Positions 21,464-33,100 of a stretch of 64,000 nucleotides of DNA are shown here, in pieces. The stretch is from Brugia malayi (taxonomy: Eukaryota > Nematoda > Chromadorea > Rhabditida > Onchocercidae). Made by a program: the position numbers and the translations under genes. The DNA lies in contig NW_025062477.1 of NCBI RefSeq assembly GCF_000002995.4, positions 8,900,649 through 8,964,648 of the forward strand, in the 5' to 3' direction. Numbering within the stretch: the first letter of the stretch is position 1; every line of letters begins with the position of its first letter. Below the pieces are notes generated by a model. The model was given only the letters and a program-made list of their open reading frames with translations. It was not told the DNA's origin and made no database searches.

Positions 21464-22462
21464 ACAAAAAGCTATTACGGAAAACAGTACAAGTAAAATC
21501 GGAAGAAGTATCAACACCAACACATTTCGAGTATTCTTTTTTTTCCTTATTTTTATTTTTTAAAATTTCATTCAAAATTTTTTTAGTTTTCCTTAAAATT
21601 CTCTCTCTCTCTCCTCAAAAATTCTAATTTGTTTTTTCTTTTTATGTTTTATTTTATGATGAGATTTAAGCCGTTTTTTTCTCATCCAGCATTGAAGTTA
21701 TTTGTATTACCGATATTTGCTGGTAAAACTTCAAATGTGGTAGATAAAAAATGTCGTTTGGTAGATAACATTAACAGTGACCACGGACAAGTGAAATTCG
21801 TCATCCCAGTGGGTGATATCGCTTTAGGACCAGTGATATTTACAATCACTTATTTGTCGGGCAGTGATTCAATTATTCAGGACATCTTACTCTTAAGTTT
21901 TTTGCAGTTTCCATTGAAAAAAAAAATTTTTCCGGGAAACCACTGAAAAATTCGAAAATCATATTACAGGTATATTCTCTTCATGTAAATGCTTTTTAAG
22001 TATTCATACAAACAGTTTATACGTATTTCTCGTATATTTGAGAGTGCCTAGATGCACATAACATTTGTCGCCACAATGGCAAAGCTATAACCTAATGAAC
22101 AAAGGCTATTGTTTTAAATGATTTTAATCCATTTCGTAATCTTAACACCCATAAAATCCCTCCCAATTTTTTTCCTTACAAAGCCACTGATTATAGTTCC
22201 TTGTTTGGTATGACTCGGTTGCGAGGTGTCTAGCTTTCTTGTTCTGTGTTATCTATCAATTCATTATTGTAATGTTGTGTAATATTTACTGTTAATCTAA
22301 GGTTTAATTACCCAAGTTTGAGGTTTGAATAATAAAGTGTTTCACGAAGACTCCCACAGTACACGTACACAGAACGGAACCAGTACAAATTCGAGATTCT
22401 ACCAGGATCGAAGACCAAGAAGTCAGCAATCTGAACCATCAAGAAAGGAAGCTACTTTGCAG
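21464..22462 (+). other. Unassigned coding-like fragments
   Basis: Two + strand stretches look coding but are not recognised. The first runs from about 21464 to 21946 in two pieces. It begins VINKKLLRKTVQVKSEEV after an acceptor-like ttcag, then after a T-rich gap continues with an open frame containing KCRLVDNINSDHGQVKF. The second, about 22349-22462, is hydrophilic (Ser, Arg, Gln, Thr-rich) and ends at a good donor (GCA|gtaaga). The phase of the second piece does not join cleanly to the exon at 22688, so I do not combine them. They may be relics of one or more genes. Confidence 0.3.
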
Positions 22463-22687
22463 TAAGAAAGAAATTCTAAATTTGCTTTTACAGCATATTT
22501 CAGTGAATGTCACATTATATGCAGAAAATAACATGCATAAGGCATTTCAGTTACAATTTCATGGATTATTAGTCAGTAACTATGTGAAATCAGATTTGTA
22601 AATCAGATTTGGATTGTGCGAAGAAGCATTTTTTCTTGTTATTAATCAGGCTCCAGATTTTTTGATAATGATTAATATCATGTTTAG

Positions 22688-22789
22688 ACGGCATCTGGTG
22701 ATCGGTTGCGAACTGACCTGGAGAAGCATCGGAAATTCCAACATGAACTGATGGAACGACAAGCAGTGTATGAGAAAATATATAAACGG
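22688..22789 (+). pseudogene. Isolated spectrin-repeat-like exon
   Basis: Exactly 34 codons sit between a strong acceptor (tgtttag) and a strong donor (CGG|gtaag). The sequence is an amphipathic helix: DRLRTDLEKHRKFQHELMER, then QAVYEKIYKR. The spacing LEKHRKFQ...RQxxYExxYKRG is typical of the helix B-C region of spectrin repeats in spectraplakin and dystrophin-type proteins. No neighbouring exon of such a giant gene is visible, so this looks like an orphan exon in the pseudogene field. It could also be a retained exon of an unrecognised + strand gene. Confidence 0.45.
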
Positions 22790-24128
22790 GTAAGACACTT
22801 TCGGAGCATGCACCACGTGAAGAATAAGCCAAAATCGATTTTAATGAATGGATTGTTAATTTTCTCATAAAGAAAAAGTTAACAATATTAGTTTAATGTT
22901 ATTGAACTATTTTACTTCGAAACTTTTGATAGTTCTCAAGTTGACTGTGTACAAAAGTTAATTTTTTTTTTTTTTTAATTTAATAATTAGCTAATAATTT
23001 TCAGTAACTGCTGCTTCTAACCCAAAATTTATAATGTGTGGACAGAAGGTATAAAATTTTAAATGAATATTGTCAACAATAATAATTTTATTGTAGCGGC
23101 AAATTTTAGATATTTTTAAATGCCTTTCTCAAAATAATTTCAAAATATGCTAATTCGGACGAATTTTTTCTTTATGCTCCTACACTAGAAATAAAAATGA
23201 TACATTTCAAATGGATTTAAAAGCACATTTGTTAAAGCCAGCAGAATTATCTTTTTCTTCTTTTTTTAAAGAATTATATATATTGTTGGTGGGCAGTGGA
23301 TATCATCGATGTATCCCAAAGTCCAATTCTTTATCACAATGATAAATTCGTGATGATTGAAAATAACATTAAAAAATTATGCAGTGAAACTAAAGAAGGG
23401 GGTGCATCCATGTACCCACCTTCTTTGAAGAACTGGGTACATCCATGTTTGAGATACTAGGAAAGAACTTAAATTAAAGAACAAATCTTCAAAAAACTTC
23501 CAATCTGTCTTTAAATAAAAAAAGAATTAGTTTCTAGGATTTCGAAGTGAATAGCTATATATTACAATAATTCAAGTTCTTAATTATATTTATATAAATC
23601 ACTTTGATAGCAGTTTTATAAACTCTTATTGACATACTTTAAAACTACTAGGAGATCTAAGCTGGAGACTTCTAGCCATCTGTTCATTAGCACCCGCTAG
23701 TAACTGATAAAAAATGTGGTAATTGCGTTCACCCTTTAGTTGGTGACATATTCCAACAAGTAATGTGAAATAAAACCACCACAAACTGAATTCTAAAGTG
23801 ACAAACATTCGAATTCGATTTTCAGAACTCCTGTACACTGCCAAGTTACTTTCAAAAAATGGATATTTTCGAAAAATGAAATGTTCACTGTTCTGAAGAA
23901 AACAATGTCATTCAGTAATATGTCTCAATATCAAATAACTTTAAATTTGGCAAAAAATTTTAATCATATTTTAGAAGATTTCTTGGTTGAATTACGATTG
24001 ATGAAACAAATGAAATACCAAATGACCAAATATCTAAAAAAAGGCAGTCCAGACAGAGTCTGAAATATATATATATATATATATTAAGAGAACTACTTTT
24101 TGATTGAAATGTATTTCGACGAATTTCA

Positions 24129-24193
24129 TCAAATCGACTGCTATTATTGTTGCGTAGGGTCCAATATCGGGTTAGCTATAAATATTATCACTT
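24129..24193 (+). repeat. Inverted repeat, left arm (65 bp, exact)
   Basis: This is the reverse complement of 24483-24547 with no mismatch. On the - strand it contains an intron acceptor and the first half of a myosin VI pseudo-exon (ANPILD...). The myosin exon continues beyond this arm on the left, so this is the original copy. Confidence 0.95.
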
Positions 24194-24482
24194 AAAATAT
24201 GATTTCGTAATTATAACATAACAACTCAATTATAATTTTGTTCAAAAATATAACAAGAAAAGTGGAAATACTAACTTCAAATATTACTTTCTAATTAAAG
24301 TTGTTTAATAGGACCTGTTATCGCAAAGGTATCGTAAGATGTACTTCTGTGACTCTGTTTTGCCTGTGCCAGATTCCCCAGAAATAATAATTGACTGACA
24401 GTTCCTTGTTCGTTTCATATTACGATAGGCATTATCAGCTGCAACTAGATAGTTTTTTAAATGATTAATTAATTAATTAATA

Positions 24483-24547
24483 AAGTGATAATATTTATAG
24501 CTAACCCGATATTGGACCCTACGCAACAATAATAGCAGTCGATTTGA
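24483..24547 (-). repeat. Inverted repeat, right arm (65 bp, exact)
   Basis: An exact inverted copy of 24129-24193, separated by a 289-bp spacer that holds the myosin P-loop exon. The flank to the right shows no myosin similarity, so this arm is the duplicated copy. Single-stranded DNA across this stretch could fold into a long hairpin. Confidence 0.95.
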
Positions 24548-27369
24548 GAAATAAATGTTATATATTTGGATTTATTTTCTCAAATATTCAAATTTGAGTG
24601 GCGAAAAACATCAGAAGCTATTAAAGCTGGCATAAAAATATCAAGCTACGTATAATTTTGATCAGCATCACCGAGCCACTAATTGTTCAGTCAAAGAGTT
24701 TTTGCTTAAGTCGTAAAACACTTTGGAATTTTTCAAAACAGATGATCCTACTCAGTATAAGATTAATACTGTAATTACCAACTTCGTTCCATTAAAGTCA
24801 GTTCATTTTTAAAATTTAATCCCACTTATAAAGTTTAGACATTTAAATGATTGGAAGTGAGAGACAGTATCTAGTACTTATCAATGGCGAAAACCAAAAA
24901 CTATGCAGAACATCAAAACTTATAATTTTAACTTGAAGATTTTTTTCAATCTTAGTTAAAATAAACAGTCCACTGAAAAAAAAAAAAAAAAAAAAAAGAA
25001 AAAAAGCGCATTAGAACAAAATGCATTAAAACAGCTTTCAGGAAGATAACTTTTTAAGAAGTTAGTTTAATTTCACGGTGCGAATGACCAATTTAGGGAA
25101 CAGTTATATCTGTAATACAAAGAAATAAATTTGAGGTAATGAACCAGTTTCAATAAAATCATCAGTAATGGCATTTAAAACTGTGCTTCCTCTCACTATC
25201 AAACATAATTCAGAAAACGTTCGCAAACAGGTGGAGCCTGCCCAGATTTGATGAAGTATTTCTGCCCTATGCTGAGATTCACCATGTCGCAGTTGTCATA
25301 ATCATAAATAACTCATATCCCAGAAATTTGAATGTTTCAATTTCATATCACAATTATATTTATTTTAGGTGTGTGTATTGGTGTATGTATAATTTCATAT
25401 TAGGTATGTTATGATCAAGCTGTACTAAAACAGAACATTTCAGAAAATGCTTGGTAACACAGATTCAAGTTTGAATGGTTCAAATTTCGGAATATTCAAA
25501 TGGGAAGTATTTTCTCAGGAGCAAGAGATGCCACTCTCTTCAACTCATAAATGATGCTCAAGGATCCTTCAATGTTTAATATGCCTTTATAATTTAGTTT
25601 CTCAACACACACAACACAAATAGTAATCTCCAGAGCTCTTCTCTTTAGTTTCTTCAATAGATGCAAGGGAATCATCTTATATAATCTGTCCTGAAATTTC
25701 TTCCACCTTTATTAATGAGAAAAATGTGAATAAATGGTAAGGGATTGATTATTTAGTAAATACTGCGTTTGAATTTGGTAGGAATATAATTATTCTTGTT
25801 TAATGTGAATTTAAACGAGTATATCCATCGCGGTATAAGATGCCATTTTCAGATCATTATTCCCATAGATGGCGCAATAATCAACCACGCTTCTAACATT
25901 TCCATGCATTATGCAGAATCATCCGTCATAAATACGACTACGAATTATTATCAATCTTTCAATTTTGAATGTATGAAAGTTTTGGACTCAAAAATTATCT
26001 GCTGTCAAATTAATTCTTTTTCGAATTTTCAAAAAATACTTCGAATTGGCAATATTAAAAAGATTATCGTCAATTAACCATGATAACAACTATAAATATT
26101 GCAAAATTTAAAACTAAAAGATATAGAAAACAAGCATTCCATCAAATACATCGTTTCCATCAAATTAATAACAAAATGAATCAGATCTATCTTTTCATCC
26201 TGTAGATTAAAACAGAGCAGATTGAATTGATGAAGTGAAATTATGTTCACTGACTGGTTAGTGTTGAAGTGACAAATGATGCACTTTGTAAAACATAAAC
26301 AAGAAAATTGATTAACTGCTCTTCTCCAAACTGATCCATTTTTTGCAAGCATTGCAAAGCATCTCATATGTCAATGTCAATATATATGTGTAAAATAGAT
26401 GAAAGCGTAGGCCTAGAAATAGTTGGAAATGTGAGAGGAGAAAGAATGTGTCATAATCAAATAAGAGAGACGGTGTTTGTCTACCTGTACCATGGCATTT
26501 TTGTCCACAAAGACTATGTAGAGTGTCAACAAAGATAATATTTCAATTAAATTGATTGTTGAATCCACTGATGCTAAGACGATAGTGTGATATGTAACGG
26601 TGGATATCAAGTTGTGGTAACTTAAGAAATTTCAGATAAAAATAAGAACTATATAAAGTATCTTTGAGAGATACAAGAATATGGAAATGGGTGCCACCGT
26701 TGAGGTAAGAGACAATTCCGATAAAGGACAATTAAATGGGAGTTGCTTGGGTATGAAAGAAATGTTAGCAATGCCGAAGGATTAATGGAATACAAAGGGA
26801 AAAACACAGCTTTGCAACGCGCTCGTTAAGAAGACAAAAAAAGATTATGAATTTGAAGAAGGTGCGTGTTATGAAATGACAAGCAAGTGGTCCATAAAAG
26901 ATGAGTCTGGGAGGGTGGTTTTAATTTTTACCATGGTTATGGGTGTGAGTAGTGAAGGCATAACTAAAATAGCAAAGTATCTTCTTAATAACGAGGGCGT
27001 TGCCGTCTAGCCGTTTTAATATACTTTATTCGTGCTGTTTGACAATTTCGTTATTAATCGATATACCAATCGATATACCAAAACGCATGCGTGATCGGCT
27101 ATTCATTCATTACTTCTTCGAGTTACGTCAATGTAAGGCCGTTCTTGACACGTTGTGTCTTTAGGAACAAATTGGTCCATACTAAACAAGACTGCCTTAT
27201 TATTAAATTTCGAAAACATCTCTTTTAATCAAGTACATATAAGTAGTACTAAACGTAAATAAACGAAATCAAATAGTGGAAAGAGTTTGTGCTAGCTTTA
27301 TTCTCAAAAGTACAGGGAAATGTGATTTAGATTGTAGCATAAATAGCTTAGTCAGGAATAGTTAATATA
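24548..27369. other. Region without a recognised gene
   Basis: Possible lost 5' exons of the myosin VI pseudogene would lie here on the - strand, but I could not identify them. A + strand frame at about 26855-27010 (containing WSIKDESGRVVLIFTMVMG) is open for about 50 codons but not recognised. A 12-bp unit (atcgatatacca) is repeated twice near 27057-27080. A long A run is at about 24977-25000. Confidence 0.4.
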
Positions 27370-27806
27370 TCAGATTTATCTGCTTCTTTACTGATGGTAA
27401 TTCCAACTCTTAAAATATATACTGTTTTCCTTGTGATTAAACAACTCATAATTGCTCAAGAAGATGGTCTATCCATCACATGAAAACTGAACTTCTGGGC
27501 TAATTTTACCAATTTTCTTTTCATTACGTTGATCAGTTGCATGTGATGGCTAGTAAGCTTACCATAAAGAAATTAGAATGCTCAGTTCTGGCTAACGCCT
27601 AACACTCATGTATGGACTTTGAGATAGGTCTTCTCATTCGAGATAAGCGATCACTGTTAGGAATAATGGTTAAGTACGTGTCCTGAGTGAGAGGTGGAAT
27701 TCTTGGGCCATAGCGAGACGCACAAATACGAAAGCATTTACCAAAAATGTTTTTATTAATCAAGAGAAAAAGCCGGAAATTCAAAGATGATCAGATATCT
27801 CAAGTT
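27370..27806 (+). pseudogene. Degenerate 18S rRNA fragment
   Basis: The central part of eukaryotic small-subunit rRNA is recognisable in order: ggtaattccaactc (530-loop region), a decayed attaaaaagctcgtagttg-like segment, aactgaacttctggg, gaaattagaatgctca, actcatgtatgga, gaggtggaattcttgg (universal 900-region gaggtgaaattcttgg), gcgagacgcacaaatacgaaag, and gcatttaccaaaaatgtttt then attaatcaaga and gatgatcagata. Many substitutions and small indels, including in universally conserved positions, show it is not functional. Weaker similarity (ctgaaaataaaggaa, near 27935) suggests it may continue to about 27990. The 5' third and the 3' end are absent, as are 5.8S and 28S. No flanking mobile element is seen. 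Confidence 0.85.
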
Positions 27807-30134
27807 TTTAATTTTCGGAAACTTTCTTCACTTCACATGAAAGTAAGCACTGACGAAAATCTACTTACTATCCAATCATAAAGAACAAAATTTGAACCTT
27901 TCATTACTTACTTTGCAATTGCAGTTACTAATCTGTCTGAAAATAAAGGAACTTTCCTTTTGCATATTCACTTACCGCTATTAAGGATTAACGAAGCTAA
28001 ATGAAATGTTTGAAATGGCCCAACCAAGCCACAAACATCCACTTAATAGACTTCCGATCTCAGCAGTTTCTTCTACGACACATAACTAAGCGGCTTTGGA
28101 AAGGAGATGACATAATTTTGCGCTTGCCATATCGCATTGAGAAATGACTGATTGAGAATGAGTCACGTGACACAAAACCTGAATACGAACTCCTACACGA
28201 CTCAACCTCTCATTTAATTTCAAAGCCACTTTTATTTCGAACCAACATCATTAATACGGTCTTTTGAATGATTCGAGAAGATTCGAAGTGGTGGCATCCA
28301 TCCCTATCGAGCGACAGGCTCATTAGATGAGCAACCAGTCATCGCAACACACCTAATTCGAGATTTTTTCAATTCTCCACAACATATTTTGTTAAATTAA
28401 ACAAGTGTTACAATCTCTTATCATCAGATCTAATATAATGAATTCACCTGAAAGTAAATTTACTTCATTACAAGACATTACAAGTGTTATGAAAAATGAT
28501 ACGGAAATCTTAACTTTTAAATATAAACTCTCAAATCTCCTTTCCAATGGAATCATTCATCCCTTATATCTTATGATATTCATGACTGCGAAGGAAAGAT
28601 ATTTTTATTGAAATGACTCCATTTAACGAAGACTGTCAAGAAATGTATCCCTCTCTCCTCATTCCTTCATGGAAAACCTTAAATATTTTTAAAGAATATA
28701 TCTTGAGCAGTGATTCCGGCTTATCCAATATACAGCAGTAAAGGAAAAAACAATGCGTCAATAAATTCAAACGAACATAACCAATCTATCAGTCTTTTGC
28801 TAAGATATGACGGAACGACTTTAATGAATAGCATTAACACTAGAGCAGTAATAACAGTAACCAAAAAGAATAAACTTATCGCTGAAAAAATAATACGTTG
28901 AAGCATTTCATAAAACAAAACTAAAAGTTGTGAAGTGAATATAATTACAACTGAAATTACGATATAGAGATGGGGAGGGTATTATACGAGTGATACAAAA
29001 TGATCAACAATGAACTAAGTACTCGAATTTTGCTGTTATTTGTTACACAATAGGTAAGAAAATACTCACAGTTTCAATTTATTTCTTGCCATAGTTTATA
29101 GTAAAGTCCAATAAAAATTTATTGCCGGAGGAGATAAAACCAGCTTCTGAGCAGCAAAGCAGTAAAATATGGACGTTATAAATATCGCGTCACTTAATTA
29201 CATCCTTTTCAGAGCTCAACAATTACCTTCTTAAAATATAACTGAAGCACTAATTAACCCGTTGATGTAGGTGAGCGGAATGTGTAACAAATTCAAGTTG
29301 CATAATTTCCTGTTTGAACCGTTCCGAAAAGTCAAATGTACAGCAAGCATGACACAATACAAACAAAACATATATGAAAAGATATAATAATGAAAAGACT
29401 GCGAAAAGAGAAAATGGTGATAAAAATACTTTTAAAATGATGCCTAATAAAAATAAAGCGACAATAAAAAGAAAACATGGAACCGAAGTAAAGGGCAGAA
29501 TTAGCTGTTTATAACAATATATCATTAACAAATGCACAGTTCTGAAGTAGTGGGGAGTTTGATCCAGTCATTACAACCACAACAGCCGTCGGTCGTATTT
29601 TGATGCAGTCGCATACCAGACGTGACTGCCATTGGACATCTCACAATAATATATCTTTTTCTGGCATCAGTTTTGTTACAAATTCATGGAACTAATAAAA
29701 ATTTAGGAACTAAGGGATATCAAAACAGCATTTCAAAATTCTAACAAATTCTCAAATATATCCTAATAAAACAAATATACGTTATAACCATTTTATGAGT
29801 TTTAAAAAATAATATTTTCTTTCATGAATATCCGAACAGAAAACCTGAGCGATGATACAGTAAGAGCCAAGAATGACTGAAACAAAATGAATGTAAACAT
29901 CTCAAGAAAAACAAACTTTTAGAGATTCTACCAACTGGGTTTAGATATGCAAAACATTGCTGCACTCATTTTTGACCCGATTTCTGTGTCTGGAAACTTT
30001 CAACTTTTAAAAACCTGCAGTGCGGTTTATATTGCAATATAAACATAGCAATATCTTGCATTCTGAGCAAACTAGAACAATTTAATTAGAACCTAACACA
30101 TTCGTTGGACAGTAATCTTCCCGTTCATTCCTTT
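27807..30134. other. Region without a confident gene
   Basis: Between the 18S fragment and the 3' end of the scribbler-like gene. Two - strand frames encode hydrophobic segments that could be membrane-spanning (about 28918-28721, with LVTVITALVLMLFIKVV, and 29537-29250, with FLFIVALFLLGIILKVFL). A nearby frame at about 29650-29525 is Cys-rich (DGCCGCND). They could be exons of a small membrane protein, but joins, start and family are not recognised. Nothing else is supported. Confidence 0.3.
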
Positions 30135-33100
30135 TTACTTGGGTGGAAATGACGGCGGCATAAAAATTCCTGGATAGCCTGAAAATATTCTACAATACAT
30201 ATATAAAACATGGTGTATATATCTGTTTCTCTAGACTCACAACACACATTGAAAGATTTTAAAATTAACAAGTGTTCATAAAAGAGTGGAAAAATTAACA
30301 AAATAAAAACTGAGAGCAGAAAATATTTCAGTGTTAATGATAAATGGTTAAACAATACTTTTTTAAAGAGGATAGCCTATATCGATTAGTTTAATGTGCA
30401 TACGATCTAATTCAAGTGCACTGTCATACCATATATGGGTTACTGAATTATTGGGAAATTATGTATTACTGCTAAGGAGAACTAATTACTAACAATGCAA
30501 TCGATCAAAAATATAATTTCCCAATGATTCCAAAAATTATTTCGTAAAATTTGAAAAAAAAAAAACTGACAAAAAACAATTTAAAAGGGTCTTCTGGCAA
30601 GTAAATTTGCAAAAAGTGTTATCCTACTACTTACCAAATGATGCATGCAAAGCAGCCATTTGTTGCTCATAAGCTTGTTGTGCAACAGCATTCATGGAAT
30701 TCGGTGGTCCGGTCATTGGAAAAGCTGTGCCAAATCGTTGCATATACTGCATTTGTTGATGTTGTTGCAGCTGCGCAAAATAGGCCTAAAACATGGATAG
30801 AATGCGTAGATAGGTTGGTTAAGAATGCCTTAATAAAGATATGATATTGTTACTTCACCTGTTGCTGTTGTTGATGCTGCATGAAGTTCAATGCAGAAGA
30901 TTGTACATTTTGAGCATTTGCGCTGCGATCACTATTGGTCGAAGCATGAGACTGAATAGCTGCAAAAGAATTTCCCGAAGCAGCACTTTGACTTCCTAGT
31001 TGCTGGTGCACAGTTTGCTTCGTTGTTGAAACACTACCTTCAAGAAGAAATATACCTCAAAACGATACAAATTTTTAGATAATCAGAACACTGTCAGTAA
31101 ATAAAAATGAAAAAAGATAAATATCTCAACTGTTTTTGAGAAAATTGATCAGAGTTTTGAGTAAAACTGGCCTACGGCAAGGCAATTACGAAGTTTTTTC
31201 GATAAGAAATTACCTTTGCAATAATTTATCTTTAGAACAACATAATCTCATAAAACCTAATTTCAGGCTGTCAAATCTAGTTTATTTAGAGCACAAACCT
31301 GTCCCTCCTTGTGATAGAGGTTGAGAATTGGACGAAGCAACAACTGATGACTGACCAAGGCTGTTGCTGGAATACAAATCTTTTAGAAAAAAAAAAAACA
31401 ATGCTCTCTGAGAATATGAGAAAATATGAAATTCTTATTTTAAGACTATACTACTTAATCACTAACCTTTCTTTAGACTGAAAAGGAATCAAACTTGGTG
31501 GATTGGCCTTCAAATCATGAATTTTATGTTTCGAAGTATGAGGCTGCGATATTCCTGAAGTTGTGGCATTGCTCACTGACGGACTGATAAATGGTATGAA
31601 ATAGGGCTGTGCAAAAACTGAAGCAGAAGGGGCGTTTGACAAATTCGGTATAGAAATCGGAATAGTAGAAGCATGGCGCAATCCTGAAATTAAATGATAA
31701 TATTTCAGTCATATTATTTAAACAGTAACAACAAAAATGCTACAATTAAAAGATTAGTATTTTGGTAGTTTAATTCTCATACCGCTCAGACTAGCAACAA
31801 TTTCTTTAAAATGGATATTAGTAATATGAATAGAGGAATGCATCAATAAAACAGTTGTTGGAAAAAGTAACCCGATGGATCCATGAAGGATGATGCAAAA
31901 GAACCGAGAGTGTTTGCATGTGACTGTGTTTTTATTTCGTTCTTTTTTGAACCTGGAAATTTCAGATCAGATTAAGCCCAATAAAAAGCTCAAGATTTCG
32001 AAACTTCAAAATCTGAAACTGCATATTGCATATTTTTCAAAAAACTATCAAAACAGAACAAACCATCAGAAGAGAAGCCCTGATTTATTTCTGCTGATAC
32101 TCTTGGAACAGACAATGTAGTAGCAATAGCAGTTGATGAGCTTACAGGACAGAGCAAAGTTGATGAACCAACTCCGCTTTTCGGTACAGTGATCATTTTT
32201 TCGTCCTCGATCGACAAACTTTAATTCAAATAATTGCTCCAGAAAAACAGTAGGTTCACCAACAACCAATTTAATCTTTTCATTAACTGACGGACCGAGA
32301 TTGATTTAAGGTAAACAAAAACGAACTCCATAAAAAATAAACAGAACAAAAATATTTCGATAACAAACCTTAACTGTTCTAGTGGAGCTTTTTCGGTGCT
32401 GTTTACTAATTCTTTAATTCGATCCAAAGATCGCTCCTCTGATTTGTCGGCCACCTACAATACGACTTTATTTCAGTATTATCGTAGTGCATTTAAAACA
32501 TAGAGAAAATGAATAATAACAACGTAATTTTCTTTACTTGTCCAAATATTTCAAAAAGAACCTCTTTTTCCAAAGTGGGAGCATCATCCGAAATGTCTGA
32601 AAATGCAGGTGAAGTAGCGCCACCGTGAGGTGTAGAAGGGACACTGAAAACTTTTCAAAATTCATTTCTTTGATTTCTAAGTCTAAAAAGTTTTATGAAG
32701 CAAAGAGAGAGAGAGAGATCTATACCTAGATGATGGCAAGCCGGAAATAATGGTTGCTGATTGCTGCTCACGTGAATGAACTTCACCACTGTTATTTGTT
32801 ACCATTTTACGAATCGCATCAAGTGCAGTAGGTATTTCATTCTGATTTACTGCACTGTTACTAGTGAGTAAGGCACCGTATACTAAAAAATATATCATAT
32901 TAATATATTCATTATAAATAACGAATGTAGATGGTGATAATGAAAACAATGTGTCAAATTTACAATCTATGAATTTAATCAACAATAAACATAAACAAAT
33001 TTTAGTGATAACACCATTTCCTACCTTTGCTGGTGACAATATTTTTTGGACTTTTAACAACGAAAGCTTTTTTCCCGTCAGCTTTTGCAGTTCCAACGCT

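Larger units (their letters stand above)
8888..24438 (-). pseudogene. Class VI unconventional myosin, decayed motor domain
   Basis: Myosin VI is a minus-end-directed actin motor. Remnants appear in gene order on the - strand. 24438-24315 has the P-loop GESGTGKTE inside ADNAYRNMK...ILRYL. About 24180-24090 has the switch-I region, starting ANPILD and reaching NNNSSRF and FVEIHFNQK only after a frame change. 23840-23640 has ENRIRM and [19 protein letters not shown]. 20448-20163 has LLDDYVDFQRLLKGL and ILHLGNIHF. 20117-19930 has GGCMIKPSS and LTTRVVQLAKGG. About 19867-19819 has IPLKSHDASAARYALAK. 9334-9173 has [14 protein letters not shown] and DDCIG. 9031 to about 8890 has VDLFERKVNGLLDLLDEE then ARLPKSSP. 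The Cys in INYCNEK and the order match class VI. The exon between ALAK and NSFEQF, and the converter, neck and cargo-binding tail, were not found. Frame breaks and absent exons indicate a pseudogene. Some splice sites and exons remain intact, so partial transcription cannot be excluded. Confidence 0.82.

Noticed and set aside
24129..24547. Terminal inverted repeats of a DNA transposon
   Set aside because: The arms contain myosin exon and splice-site sequence, only one arm is in its native context, and no target-site duplication or transposase is seen. An inverted duplication fits better.
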